Below are positions 44,452 to 52,695 of a DNA stretch of 64,000 bases, piece by piece. The notes beneath the pieces were generated by a model. The model saw nothing but the letters and a program-made list of their open reading frames with translations. It was not told the origin of the DNA and made no database searches. The number at the start of each line of letters is the position of its first letter. Positions within the stretch are counted from its first letter, which is position 1. Position numbers and translations under genes: made by a program. The stretch is from Rhizobium sp. CB3090 (lineage in GTDB: Bacteria; Pseudomonadota; Alphaproteobacteria; Rhizobiales; Rhizobiaceae). The DNA lies in contig NZ_CP121663.1 in the NCBI RefSeq assembly GCF_029714285.1, forward strand, positions 1,116,001-1,180,000. The letters are read 5' to 3'.

Positions 44452-45776
44452 TGATCAATTCGATGCGCGCCCGGGAACAGGCCTGGGCGATTGCCGTCAG
44501 GCAAGACATTGAGCTGCTGAGCCAGATTCACCGCGCGACGGATGGCCCGTTTCATATCATCCATCCCGAGAGCTTTGCCGACAATCTGGCGGCCTTCCAA
44601 GACGTTCTGCGGGAAAGAAACGTGACGGGACACGTTTATTTCGGCAAGAAAGCCAACAAGGCGGGCGCATGGCTGCGTGAAGTCGCAAGACTACGCGGAT
44701 CGGTCGATGTCGCCAGTCTGCCCGAATTTGTTCATGCGCTCGCCAATGGAATCCTCGGCGAGGATATTGGCGTGACGGGCGCCGCCAAAAGCAACGATCT
44801 CCTTTGGCTGGCTTGCCGCCACGGTGCCACCGTTGCCATCGACGCCCTGGATGAACTGGAACGGGCAATCGATATCGCGGCGGAAACCGCTCCCTTGCGC
44901 ATCCTGCTGCGGGTGCTGCCGCCCACCGGGCAGAACAGCCGCTTCGGATTGAACTCAAATGACCTTCGCGTCGCGTTGGAGCGCTGCGCGAAGGCCAGAC
45001 GCCACCTGATCATGGATGGCTTTTCCTTCCATCTCGATGGTTATGCGGTAGAGCCGCGCGCCGAATTGGCGTCGATATTGATCGACCAATGCCTGGAAGC
45101 ACGCCGACAGGGCTTTCCGGCAACCGCCACTTCCATCGGCGGAGGCTTTGCCTGCGCCTATGTCGAAGAAGAGGAGTGGAAGGCTTTTAAGGAAACGATC
45201 GATCCGGCCGAGTTTCACGCCGGAAAGAGCTTCAACCACTTCTATCCCTATTACCAGGCTCCCACCGGCGCCGCCATGCTCGACGCGATCCTGCAAAGCC
45301 CGGACTCTGAAGGGACGCTTGCATCGAAGCTCATCGCTGCGGAGGTGCAATTGTATCTCGAGCCGGGACGGGCGCTTCTCGACGGTGCAGGGATCACGGT
45401 CTTTCCGGTGCAGAGTTTCAAGCGCAATGCGGAACACGGCATCGTAACCGTAGCCGGCCTCAGCATGAGCTTGTCGGAACAGTGGAAAAACAGCGAATTT
45501 CTGCCGACCCCTATTCTGGTGCAAAGAGGAGCGGCCCGTCCCCAGGAGCCCATTCGCGCCGCGATCGGCGGCTCCAGTTGCATGGAATACGACGTTCTGA
45601 CCTGGCGCAAGATCGCGTTTCCCGCGACCCCTCGGTATGGCGATCTGATCATTTATCCCAACACAGCCGGCTATCAGATGGACAAGAACGAGAGTGAGTT
45701 TCACCAACTCGCCTTGCCGCCGAAAATTGTTGTGACCCGGCAGGGCGAGCGTTTCACCTGGAGGATGGATCAATGA
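44442..45776 (+). CDS. SbnH-like type III PLP-dependent decarboxylase (Orn/DAP/Arg decarboxylase 2 family)
   Basis: 444 residues with the alanine-racemase-type barrel and its C-terminal beta domain. PLP Lys70 in FGKKANK; SRFGLNSNDL; GFSFHLDGY with the stacking His; GGG in SIGGGFACAY; EPGR; and the C-terminal substrate motif CMEYD in place of CESGD. These intact motifs indicate an active decarboxylase. SbnH in staphyloferrin B decarboxylates a Dap-containing intermediate; related rhizobial proteins are called Y4yA-like in my memory. It overlaps sbnB by 10 nt and sbnA by 4 nt. It could generate an ethylenediamine unit from a Dap derivative, which is inference. Confidence 0.82.
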   Translation: MELVINSMRAREQAWAIAVRQDIELLSQIHRATDGPFHIIHPESFADNLAAFQDVLRERNVTGHVYFGKKANKAGAWLREVARLRGSVDVASLPEFVHALANGILGEDIGVTGAAKSNDLLWLACRHGATVAIDALDELERAIDIAAETAPLRILLRVLPPTGQNSRFGLNSNDLRVALERCAKARRHLIMDGFSFHLDGYAVEPRAELASILIDQCLEARRQGFPATATSIGGGFACAYVEEEEWKAFKETIDPAEFHAGKSFNHFYPYYQAPTGAAMLDAILQSPDSEGTLASKLIAAEVQLYLEPGRALLDGAGITVFPVQSFKRNAEHGIVTVAGLSMSLSEQWKNSEFLPTPILVQRGAARPQEPIRAAIGGSSCMEYDVLTWRKIAFPATPRYGDLIIYPNTAGYQMDKNESEFHQLALPPKIVVTRQGERFTWRMDQ

Positions 45777-46840
45777 CCAGACACATTAGCCGGCCTGCTG
45801 AACGCGTGGTAACGACATGCTCCGAGCTGATTGGCGATACGCCCCTGCTGGAACTTGCGCGAACCGGATCCGGCAGCCGATTGCTGCTGAAGCTGGAACA
45901 GTTCAACCCCACCGGAACCTGCAAGGTTCGGATGGCACGGGAAATGATCCTAGCGGCTGAGCGGGACGGAAAGCTGAAGCCGGGCGGCCGCATCGTCGAG
46001 CCAACCTCGGGCAATACCGGAACGGGTCTGGCGCTTGCAGCAGTCGAGCGGGGCTATAAGTTTACCGCTGTCGTCGACAGCCACGCATCGCGCGACAAGC
46101 TTCGGGCGATGCGGGCCATGGGCGTCGATCTCGTTTTTGCCGAGAGCAAGGGGGACGGCCCCAGCACTGTCGAGCGGCGGCGCATCGCGGGAGAAATCGC
46201 CGAGGAAACCGGCGCATTCTGGCCGGATCAGCACTACAACCCCAACAACAACAATGGCTATGTCGGCTTGGCGGCCGAACTGCTCCGCGACCTCGGTACG
46301 GATATCGACTATCTCGTCGGCGCGGTCGGCACCGGCGGCACCCTATGCGGAACGGTAAGGGAACTACGCCGCCTCGGCTCGCAAGTCACGAGCATCGGTG
46401 TCGAACCGACGGGATCGATCATCTTCGGGGGCCGGCCTGGCAAATATTGGCAGACTGGCGCCGGCGCACCGGGCGGATTTACCGTCGGCCCCAACGTCGA
46501 TCATGCTCTGATCGATGAGGGATTGACGGTCGGAGACATCGAAGCATTCACGGCAGCCCGGGTCGTCGCTCGCCGAACGGGCATGCTTGTCGGCGGGACC
46601 GCGGGTGCCGGCATCCATGTGGCGCTCAAACGTCTGGCCCTCATCGAGCCGAACAGCACGATGGTGGTTCTGGTCTGCGACGCCGGCGAAAAATATCTCG
46701 ACACCATCTACGACGACGACTGGCTTCGGGAACGCCATCTGTTTGACGAGACGGCACATCGGCGACTGCATAGGCTTTTCGATGCATACCGTGAATCGAT
46801 ATATCTCGCCTCTCGAACTGCGGCAGCGGTGGGAGCATAA
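45773..46840 (+). CDS. sbnA: SbnA-like 2,3-diaminopropionate biosynthesis PLP enzyme (cysteine synthase family)
   Basis: 355-residue beta-replacement enzyme. In staphyloferrin B biosynthesis SbnA condenses O-phosphoserine with L-glutamate. The PLP Lys is Lys51 (NPTGTCKVRMA, where O-acetylserine sulfhydrylases have NPTGSVKDR), the phosphate-binding loop is GTGGTLCGT, and TSGNTGTG is the substrate loop. The long C-terminus (LDTIYDDDWLRERHLF) is a hallmark of SbnA-like proteins. It overlaps the decarboxylase gene by 4 nt. Cytoplasmic. With the SbnI- and SbnB-like genes it forms a complete serine-to-Dap set. Confidence 0.88.
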   Translation: MTRHISRPAERVVTTCSELIGDTPLLELARTGSGSRLLLKLEQFNPTGTCKVRMAREMILAAERDGKLKPGGRIVEPTSGNTGTGLALAAVERGYKFTAVVDSHASRDKLRAMRAMGVDLVFAESKGDGPSTVERRRIAGEIAEETGAFWPDQHYNPNNNNGYVGLAAELLRDLGTDIDYLVGAVGTGGTLCGTVRELRRLGSQVTSIGVEPTGSIIFGGRPGKYWQTGAGAPGGFTVGPNVDHALIDEGLTVGDIEAFTAARVVARRTGMLVGGTAGAGIHVALKRLALIEPNSTMVVLVCDAGEKYLDTIYDDDWLRERHLFDETAHRRLHRLFDAYRESIYLASRTAAAVGA

Positions 46841-46844
46841 CGAC

Positions 46845-48257
46845 GTGGCCACAATGCAATTTCGAAACTATCGGGACATCGTCACGCTCGCTGCCCCCAT
46901 TGCCGGCATTCAGTTCGCTCAGGTCGCCCTTACCAGCACTGACCTCCTGATGATGGGCTTCATCAGCGTTCAGGCCGTTGCTGCGGGCGGCCTTGCGATC
47001 CTGCTCTACAACCAACTGCGTACAATGTGCGTCGGCATGGTGACGGGCGTCGGCAATATGATTGCCGCCTCCGTGGGACGAGGAGAAAAGAGAACCGGAA
47101 CCTCATCCATCGACACCACAACGCATGACGAAGTTCGCGATCTGCTGCGGGCATCGATGATGCTGGCAACGATCGTTGCGATTGTCGCGGGCATCATCCT
47201 CGTCGCTCTCAGCTATTGCCTGGTCTTTCTCGGGCAGAGCGGCGCGGTCGTCGAGCTTGCGAAACCAATCATGCTGACGCTCGCACCGGGCCTGCTGCCC
47301 ATGCTGTGGCTCAATGTTTTGCGTCAGTTTGCGGTGGGAATGCGCCGCGCCGGCTCCCTCCTGTGGGTTACGATCCTCTCGATCGCCGTCAACGCTCTGC
47401 TCGATGCCGCTTTCATTTACGGATGGCTTGGCTTGCCGAAGCTCGGCCTGGCGGGCATCGGTCTGGCAACCACGCTTGTCCAGATATGGACCTTTTTCGT
47501 TTATCTGCGGACTGTCTGGCGGGATGAAAAACTGAACGCCCTTCTCGCACTGGACGGATGGCGGGCTCAGCCCGCGACGATAAGAAAAATCGCCAGGATG
47601 GGAACGCCGATCGCTTTGACCTATGGTTCCGAAGCGGCAATTACCTCCATCGCGACCGTTTTCATGGGTACCTTCGGTCCGGTCGCTCTCGCCGCTTCCA
47701 ACATCGTCAATCAGCTCGCCTATATCGTCTATCAGGCCAATATCGGACTATCTCAGGGATCATCGATATTGGTGAGCCGCACGGCCGGAAAGGGCCAGGC
47801 CGGTGAAATCGGTGCGATCGCAAGGCGCACCTTCACGATCAGCTTCTCCCTCATGACGGCTGTTGGCCTTCTCTACGTCCTGCTTCCGCAGGCAGTGCTG
47901 CGCCCCTTCCTGGGTGACGAGGCCGATCCGACCGTGCTTTCCGCGGCGACCACGCTGCTCTGGTTCGCCATAGCGCATCAATTCTTCAAGGGGTCGCAAA
48001 ACATCTGCATCGGACTGCTGCGCGGGCTTGGAAACACGAAGGCCGGGCTGACAAATACGCTGATCGGCTATTGGCTGATCGGCATCCCCGCTATGGCGGT
48101 CTGCGGATATTGGATCGGCTGGGGCAGCTATGGCATCTGGTTTGGCCTTTGCCTCGGATTCGGAGCCACCAGCTTCTTGCTGTGGTGGCGTTTCGTTACC
48201 GACCTCAGAACGGCATCGGCTTCGCTGCAAGACGCTGAATATCAAGGTGCCAGTTAG
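46845..48257 (+). CDS. MATE-family efflux transporter, candidate metallophore exporter
   Basis: 470-residue inner-membrane antiporter with about 12 hydrophobic helices. MATE features: LAAPIAGIQFAQVALTSTD at the start, YNQLRTMCVGMVTGVGNM, IVNQLAYIVYQANIGLSQGS in the second half. The start is set at GTG 46845, 9 nt after GGGAG (46831-46835) and 4 nt after the sbnA stop; ATG 46854 is the alternative. It is the fifth gene of the operon. MATE transporters use Na+ or H+ gradients to expel small polar compounds; secretion of the operon product is inferred from position. Confidence 0.85.
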   Translation: MATMQFRNYRDIVTLAAPIAGIQFAQVALTSTDLLMMGFISVQAVAAGGLAILLYNQLRTMCVGMVTGVGNMIAASVGRGEKRTGTSSIDTTTHDEVRDLLRASMMLATIVAIVAGIILVALSYCLVFLGQSGAVVELAKPIMLTLAPGLLPMLWLNVLRQFAVGMRRAGSLLWVTILSIAVNALLDAAFIYGWLGLPKLGLAGIGLATTLVQIWTFFVYLRTVWRDEKLNALLALDGWRAQPATIRKIARMGTPIALTYGSEAAITSIATVFMGTFGPVALAASNIVNQLAYIVYQANIGLSQGSSILVSRTAGKGQAGEIGAIARRTFTISFSLMTAVGLLYVLLPQAVLRPFLGDEADPTVLSAATTLLWFAIAHQFFKGSQNICIGLLRGLGNTKAGLTNTLIGYWLIGIPAMAVCGYWIGWGSYGIWFGLCLGFGATSFLLWWRFVTDLRTASASLQDAEYQGAS

Positions 48258-48260
48258 CGA

Positions 48261-48279
48261 GCCCGACGCGGGCAATTTT
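48261..48279 (+). terminator. Short terminator after MATE gene
   Basis: GCCCG (48261-48265) pairs with CGGGC (48269-48273) and is followed by AATTTT, 4 nt after the stop codon. It plausibly ends the biosynthesis-export operon ahead of the importer operon. Confidence 0.55.
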
Positions 48280-48289
48280 CCCGCATACC

Positions 48290-48326
48290 GCGATAAAATA
48301 TGATTGTAATCATCATGTTTTATCGC
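48290..48326. promoter_or_regulatory. 37-bp palindrome with embedded TGA-N9-TCA box upstream of importer operon
   Basis: Arms GCGATAAAATATGAT (48290-48304) and ATCATGTTTTATCGC (48312-48326) match at 14 of 15 positions around a 7-nt centre. Within it ATGATTGTAATCAT is itself a perfect palindrome, and TGATTGTAATCATCA (48301-48315) fits the RirA TGA-N9-TCA pattern. It lies about 130-165 bp upstream of the binding-protein start. It is most likely a metal-responsive operator; as RNA it would also fold into a 15-bp hairpin. Confidence 0.6.
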
Positions 48327-48454
48327 TAAGCAGAGTAATATAGTCAAGTTTTACGGCCAGACCGTCGAGACGCCGCTTCTTGCAAGCGGCTGGGAGACGG
48401 CGTCTGCCAACGAAACGTCATGTTGTAACAAATACTGAACTGGAGGATATCCCC

Positions 48455-49423
48455 ATGAGGCGGCGCGCGTTGGGCGTATTTAATATTGCAAGCATTATTG
48501 TCATGTTGACCTCGGGTGGCGCTTTTGCCGAGGACAAAAAGACTCTTTCGATCGTGGATGATCGCGGTGTGACCGTGCAGGCCCCGGTCAACCCGAAGCG
48601 GATCGCCTCGGTTTCCTACCTTGCGGTCGATGTCGCGCTTGCCCTCGGCATCAAGCCTGTCGCGACCACCTACATGACGGCCGGACGCGAACCGGACTTC
48701 CTTCTCGGCCTGACGAAGGACATGAAGCAGATCGGACAACGGGCGAAGCCCAATCTCGAATTGCTGTCGGAAGTTCGGCCCGACGTTATCATTGCCATGA
48801 AACGCTACACCGTCGGCAATGCCCCACAGTTCGAAAAGATCGCGCCCTATATCGCCTACAATATGGAGCTTCTGAGCCAAAGCTATCAGGAGGTCGCCGA
48901 CCTTTCGAAGCTGTTCGGAAATCCGAAGCGCGGCGAAGAATTGAACGCCGCTTTCAAGAAGGATCTCGAGGAGTTCGCCGCAAAGGCGCCGAAGAACACG
49001 CGCCCGCGTTTCCAGATCATGTGGGCGGGCGATACCCCCTTCTCCTTCCATACCGAAAACACGGCAGCATCGATCGTTGCAGCGCTCGGAGGCGACAATA
49101 TCGTTGGCCCGATGACGAAGGACGGCCGCTTCGGCGAACAGCTCAGCCTCGAAACGATGCTGGAAAAAGATCCGGAGGTGATCTTCGTCTATGACAGCGG
49201 CCCGGATCGTCCGCACGAGAATAATCCCATCTGGAAACAGCTCTCGGCCGTCAAGAACGGTCGCGTGCACTATGTCGGTGACGAATGGGTGGAGACCAAT
49301 GGTCCGATCGGCCGTGAGCTGGTGCTGCGTGAGGCCGCCCACTACCTCTACCCCGACACCTTCCCTGCCGTCGACGTCAAGGCGGAGGCGGCGAAGCTGA
49401 TCCCGACCGAGCTGCAAAATTGA
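48455..49423 (+). CDS. Iron-chelate ABC transporter substrate-binding protein (FecB/FepB type)
   Basis: 322-residue periplasmic binding protein of the helical-backbone class for ferric siderophores, heme or cobalamin. Signal peptide (RRRALGVFNIASIIVMLTSG, cleavage near AFA-ED). The PF01497-like core includes NPKRIASVSYLAVDVALALG, the two-lobe linker helix through QSYQEVADLSKLFGNP, and PEVIFVYDSGP near the C-terminus. The start ATG 48455 has GGAGG (48442-48446) 8 nt upstream. It lies 197 bp after the MATE gene with its own candidate promoter. The next gene start overlaps its stop (TGATG). Presumed ligand: the ferric form of the Dap-derived chelator, by context. Confidence 0.9.
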   Translation: MRRRALGVFNIASIIVMLTSGGAFAEDKKTLSIVDDRGVTVQAPVNPKRIASVSYLAVDVALALGIKPVATTYMTAGREPDFLLGLTKDMKQIGQRAKPNLELLSEVRPDVIIAMKRYTVGNAPQFEKIAPYIAYNMELLSQSYQEVADLSKLFGNPKRGEELNAAFKKDLEEFAAKAPKNTRPRFQIMWAGDTPFSFHTENTAASIVAALGGDNIVGPMTKDGRFGEQLSLETMLEKDPEVIFVYDSGPDRPHENNPIWKQLSAVKNGRVHYVGDEWVETNGPIGRELVLREAAHYLYPDTFPAVDVKAEAAKLIPTELQN

Positions 49424-50451
49424 TGAGGATCGCGGCTGCTCAGCCGCCACGCAATGATCTTCGATCGCTGGTGATGACAATCACGATCGTGGCCGTTGCC
49501 GCGATCGTGATTGTCGGCGGGCTTCTGATCGGCGCAAAGCCGCTTCAGCCGCGAGCTCTTTGGACGGTTCTGTTCGAGCCCGACGGGAAGATCGATTCCA
49601 TTGTCGTATGGACATTGCGGCTGCCGCGCAGCCTCGCGGCTTACATCGGAGGCGCCGGTCTCAGCGTCTCCGGTTATCTGCTGCAGACACTGACCCGCAA
49701 TCCGCTCGCCGGGCCGGGCCTGACCGGCGTGATATCCGGAGCGGTGACACCGATCGTTTTCTGTTTCGTTTTCATGCCGTGGCTTTCGTCCGCATATTAT
49801 CCGTTGGTCGGGCTGGCGGGCGGTTTGGCGGCTGCGCTGTTGACCTTCTGGGTCTCACGCGGAGGCAGAGGACGCCCCTTGCATCTGGCCCTTGGCGGCG
49901 TCAGCATTTCTTTGTTCCTCAGCGCAGTCACGACCTACATCCTGTTGTTGAGCGGACCGCAGGTGCCGTCATTGCTTTTCTGGCTGGCCGGCGGCTTTCA
50001 GGGACGTTCGTGGACGCAGCTCGCATACATGACACCTTGGGTTTTTCTTGGCACCGCCGGCGCATTGGCATGCCAGCGCGTGATCGGACTTCTCGCCCTT
50101 AGCGAGCAGGCGGCGGCCGGGATGGGATTGCAGCTCTCGTTTTGGAAGCCATTGCTGCTTCTTCTCGCAGTTTTGCCGGTGGCGGGCGTGACGCCCGTGG
50201 CAGGTCCTGTCGCCTTCGTCGGGTTGGCAGCGCCGCATATCGCCCGGCTTTTGGGGCCGAAAAGTCCAGGATGGACGATTGCGCTCACCGCGGCCATCGG
50301 CGGCCTGATGGTGGTTGTCGCCGACGTCATTGCGCGAAGCGTTGCCGCTCCCCAAGAACTTCCGGTTGGCATCGTCACGGCGCTGATAGGAGGGCCGTTG
50401 TTCATCTACCTCGTGCAAAGCCGCAACTTCTCCTTCAAGGGAGAAGCGTGA
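49423..50451 (+). CDS. Iron-chelate ABC transporter permease (FecCD family), first subunit
   Basis: 342-residue inner-membrane permease with about ten helices. FecCD signatures: LRLPRSLAAYIGGAGLSVSG near residue 68, LTRNPLAGPGLTGVISGA, LWLAGG-like FWLAGGFQGRSW, and GPVAFVGLAAPHIARLLG near the C-terminus. It starts at ATG 49423 overlapping the binding-protein stop; a TTG one codon upstream is possible. It pairs with the next permease to form a heterodimeric pore, as in FecC/FecD or FhuB halves. Confidence 0.92.
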   Translation: MRIAAAQPPRNDLRSLVMTITIVAVAAIVIVGGLLIGAKPLQPRALWTVLFEPDGKIDSIVVWTLRLPRSLAAYIGGAGLSVSGYLLQTLTRNPLAGPGLTGVISGAVTPIVFCFVFMPWLSSAYYPLVGLAGGLAAALLTFWVSRGGRGRPLHLALGGVSISLFLSAVTTYILLLSGPQVPSLLFWLAGGFQGRSWTQLAYMTPWVFLGTAGALACQRVIGLLALSEQAAAGMGLQLSFWKPLLLLLAVLPVAGVTPVAGPVAFVGLAAPHIARLLGPKSPGWTIALTAAIGGLMVVVADVIARSVAAPQELPVGIVTALIGGPLFIYLVQSRNFSFKGEA

Positions 50452-50453
50452 GC

Positions 50454-51488
50454 ATGGCCACTTCTCTGTCGCTCCGAAACACCGGCAGCACCGGATTCCT
50501 GCTCGCCTTTATCTTCATCGCGCTCCTCTCGTTCATGCTGGCGGTGTTTGTGGGCGTGGCCGATATTCCCCCATCGGATGTCATCGCTGTGTTCACGGGA
50601 CACGGTTCGCAGCAGGCGCAATCGGTCATCATGGATATCCGCCTGCCCCGAATTGTGACGGGTATACTGGCTGGCATTCATCTCGCTGTTGCCGGCCTTA
50701 TTCTTCAAAGCGTTACCCGCAACCCGCTGGCCGATCCTTCGATCATGGGTGTCTCGCAGGGGGCAACGCTCGCAGTCACCGTCTTCCTGCTGTTCACAGT
50801 CTATATTCACTATACCGGATCGACGACCGTCGCCGAACTTCCCCTTGAGTGGCTGCCGGCCGTCGGCACGGTGGGCGGTCTTCTGGCAGGCGGCATCATC
50901 TATATGCTGGCCTTTCGTCTCGACCTTGGACCGCTTCGCATCACGCTTTGCGGCATTGCGGTGGGAGCCGTGCTACAGGCGCTAGCCATCGGATTGATCG
51001 CAGGCTGGGGCTCTGCGCGGATTGAAGTGCTACTGGAATGGCTTTCCGGCAGTCTCTATGCGCGCAGTTGGGAACATGCCGCCTTCCTGTTTCCGTATAC
51101 GATTGCCGGTCTCGCTGTCTTGCCCATGATCCGAAGGCCGCTGGAACTGCTGCGCTTCGATGTTTCCACGGCCCGGTCCTTCGGGCTTTCCTACCGGCGG
51201 CAATTTTCGCTTGCGCTGCTTTTGTCCTGCGCGCTTGCGGCAAGCGCGGTTGGCACGGTCGGACCCATCGTCTTCATCGGGCTTATCGTCCCTCACCTTG
51301 CCCGCTTTCTGGCCGGCAAGCGCACCGCCCTCGTTCTGCCTCTGACGATCGCCCTCGGCGCCGTGACCGTAACCCTCGGAGATCTTGTCGGCCGGCTCAT
51401 CGGGCAGGCCGACGAAATCCCGATCGGTATCGTCACGGCGATCTGCGGCGTTCCCGTGCTCATCGCGCTTCTGCGCAAAACCCCATGA
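50454..51488 (+). CDS. Iron-chelate ABC transporter permease (FecCD family), second subunit
   Basis: 344-residue permease with the same signatures as its partner: DIRLPRIVTGILAGIHLAVA, TRNPLADPSIMGVSQGA, EWLSGSLYARSW and GPIVFIGLIVPHLARFLAG. ATG 50454 with GGGAG about 10 nt upstream is preferred; a GTG at 50448 overlapping the previous stop is the alternative. The first 100 codons of the longer frame overlap the upstream permease and are rejected. It is translationally coupled to both neighbours. Confidence 0.92.
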   Translation: MATSLSLRNTGSTGFLLAFIFIALLSFMLAVFVGVADIPPSDVIAVFTGHGSQQAQSVIMDIRLPRIVTGILAGIHLAVAGLILQSVTRNPLADPSIMGVSQGATLAVTVFLLFTVYIHYTGSTTVAELPLEWLPAVGTVGGLLAGGIIYMLAFRLDLGPLRITLCGIAVGAVLQALAIGLIAGWGSARIEVLLEWLSGSLYARSWEHAAFLFPYTIAGLAVLPMIRRPLELLRFDVSTARSFGLSYRRQFSLALLLSCALAASAVGTVGPIVFIGLIVPHLARFLAGKRTALVLPLTIALGAVTVTLGDLVGRLIGQADEIPIGIVTAICGVPVLIALLRKTP

Positions 51489-51495
51489 GGATGCC

Positions 51496-52284
51496 ATGCT
51501 GCTGTCCTGCTCCCGCCTGTCCGTCGCCTATGGTGCTCGAAGAGCACTGAAGGCTCTCAATCTCTCCTTCAGGCCAGGCGAGATCCGTGCGCTGATCGGA
51601 CCCAACGGCTCCGGAAAGAGCACGGCCCTCCAAGCCCTTTCCGGTCTGATCAAACCGGCGGGAGGCAACACCGAGATCGACGGCAGACCGATCACCTCCA
51701 TGTCGCGCCGGCAGTTGGCAAGGCACCTTGCATTTCTGCCGCAGCAGCCGGCCGCACCTGACGAGATGACCGTGGCGCAACTGGTGAGGCAAGGTCGCTT
51801 CGCACATGTCGGCCTGTTCCGGAACTACGGCCCGCGGGACGAAGATGCCATTCGCTGGGCCCTGGAAAGCACCGGCCTTCATAGTTTCGCCGACAGGAGC
51901 CTGCGGGAATTGTCCGGCGGCGAGCGCCAGCGGGCCTGGATCTCGGCGGCGATTGCACAGGAAGCACGAATCCTGCTTCTCGATGAGCCGACGTCATTTC
52001 TCGACATCGGCTACCAGGTGGAAGTCCTCGATCTTGTCTATCGGCTCAGCCGGGAAAAAGGCGTCACCATCATCATGGCGATCCACGACCTCAACCAGGC
52101 AATGTCCGTTTGCGATCAGATCTCATTGCTCGATAGGGGCAATCTGGTCTTTGACGGCGATCCAAAGGTACTGGCCGACACTGGGCTGATCGAAAAGGTC
52201 TTCCGGGTGAAAGGCCGTTTCGTGCCGATCACCTCCGATGCGCCCCCGCATTTCGATGTCGAGCTTGCGCATCGGTATCACTAG
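51496..52284 (+). CDS. Iron-chelate ABC transporter ATP-binding protein (FecE/FepC type)
   Basis: 262-residue ATPase. Walker A GPNGSGKST at residues 35-43, Q-loop LPQQPAAPDEMTV, signature LSGGERQRAW, Walker B ILLLDEPTSFLD, and switch His in IMAIHDLNQA. The start ATG 51496 follows GAGGATGCC. It completes the four-gene importer (binding protein, two permeases, ATPase). No TonB-dependent receptor gene is present in the window; one must exist elsewhere if the ligand crosses the outer membrane by active transport. Confidence 0.95.
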   Translation: MLLSCSRLSVAYGARRALKALNLSFRPGEIRALIGPNGSGKSTALQALSGLIKPAGGNTEIDGRPITSMSRRQLARHLAFLPQQPAAPDEMTVAQLVRQGRFAHVGLFRNYGPRDEDAIRWALESTGLHSFADRSLRELSGGERQRAWISAAIAQEARILLLDEPTSFLDIGYQVEVLDLVYRLSREKGVTIIMAIHDLNQAMSVCDQISLLDRGNLVFDGDPKVLADTGLIEKVFRVKGRFVPITSDAPPHFDVELAHRYH

Positions 52285-52321
52285 GACAGGCGGAGTCACG
52301 GGGCTTTGGGAGGCTTTGGAA

Positions 52322-52579
52322 ATGTATCCGGAAGATCATGATTCGAACGCATCCTCCAAGGGTTTCCTGGCTGAACTTCTGATTCGCATGCCGATGCTTC
52401 GGTGGCTTTTGGGCAACCTGCCCGTTCGCACCGCCCCCGAAAAGCAATCCGTTTCCGGCTATGGCGCCGATGAGCCTCTCTGCAAGGAATTGGCGGATGC
52501 CGCGATAGGCGATCTACGCCGGAAGGCTCTGATTTCCTCGGTGCTCCATTCCGCTTCTTCCCGTTGGCAGCGCGGCTGA
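52322..52579 (+). CDS. Small hypothetical protein at end of importer operon
   Basis: 85 residues (MYPEDHDSNASSKGFLAELL at the start). GGGAGG lies 8 nt upstream of ATG 52322, a strong ribosome site that fixes the start. There is a short amphipathic segment (LLIRMPMLRWLLGNLPV) that might associate with a membrane. It begins 38 nt after the ATPase gene and is probably in the same transcript. No family is recognised and no function can be proposed. Confidence 0.65.
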   Translation: MYPEDHDSNASSKGFLAELLIRMPMLRWLLGNLPVRTAPEKQSVSGYGADEPLCKELADAAIGDLRRKALISSVLHSASSRWQRG

Positions 52580-52695
52580 CGGAGAACAATGACCTTACAT
52601 CTTCCAGGAGCGGGCTTTTCCGCCAACTGTTAATCGCAAGCAGCGTTCCTATATATAGCTGCAAATCGTCTTTCTGCCTAAGGACAGGAGAAACA

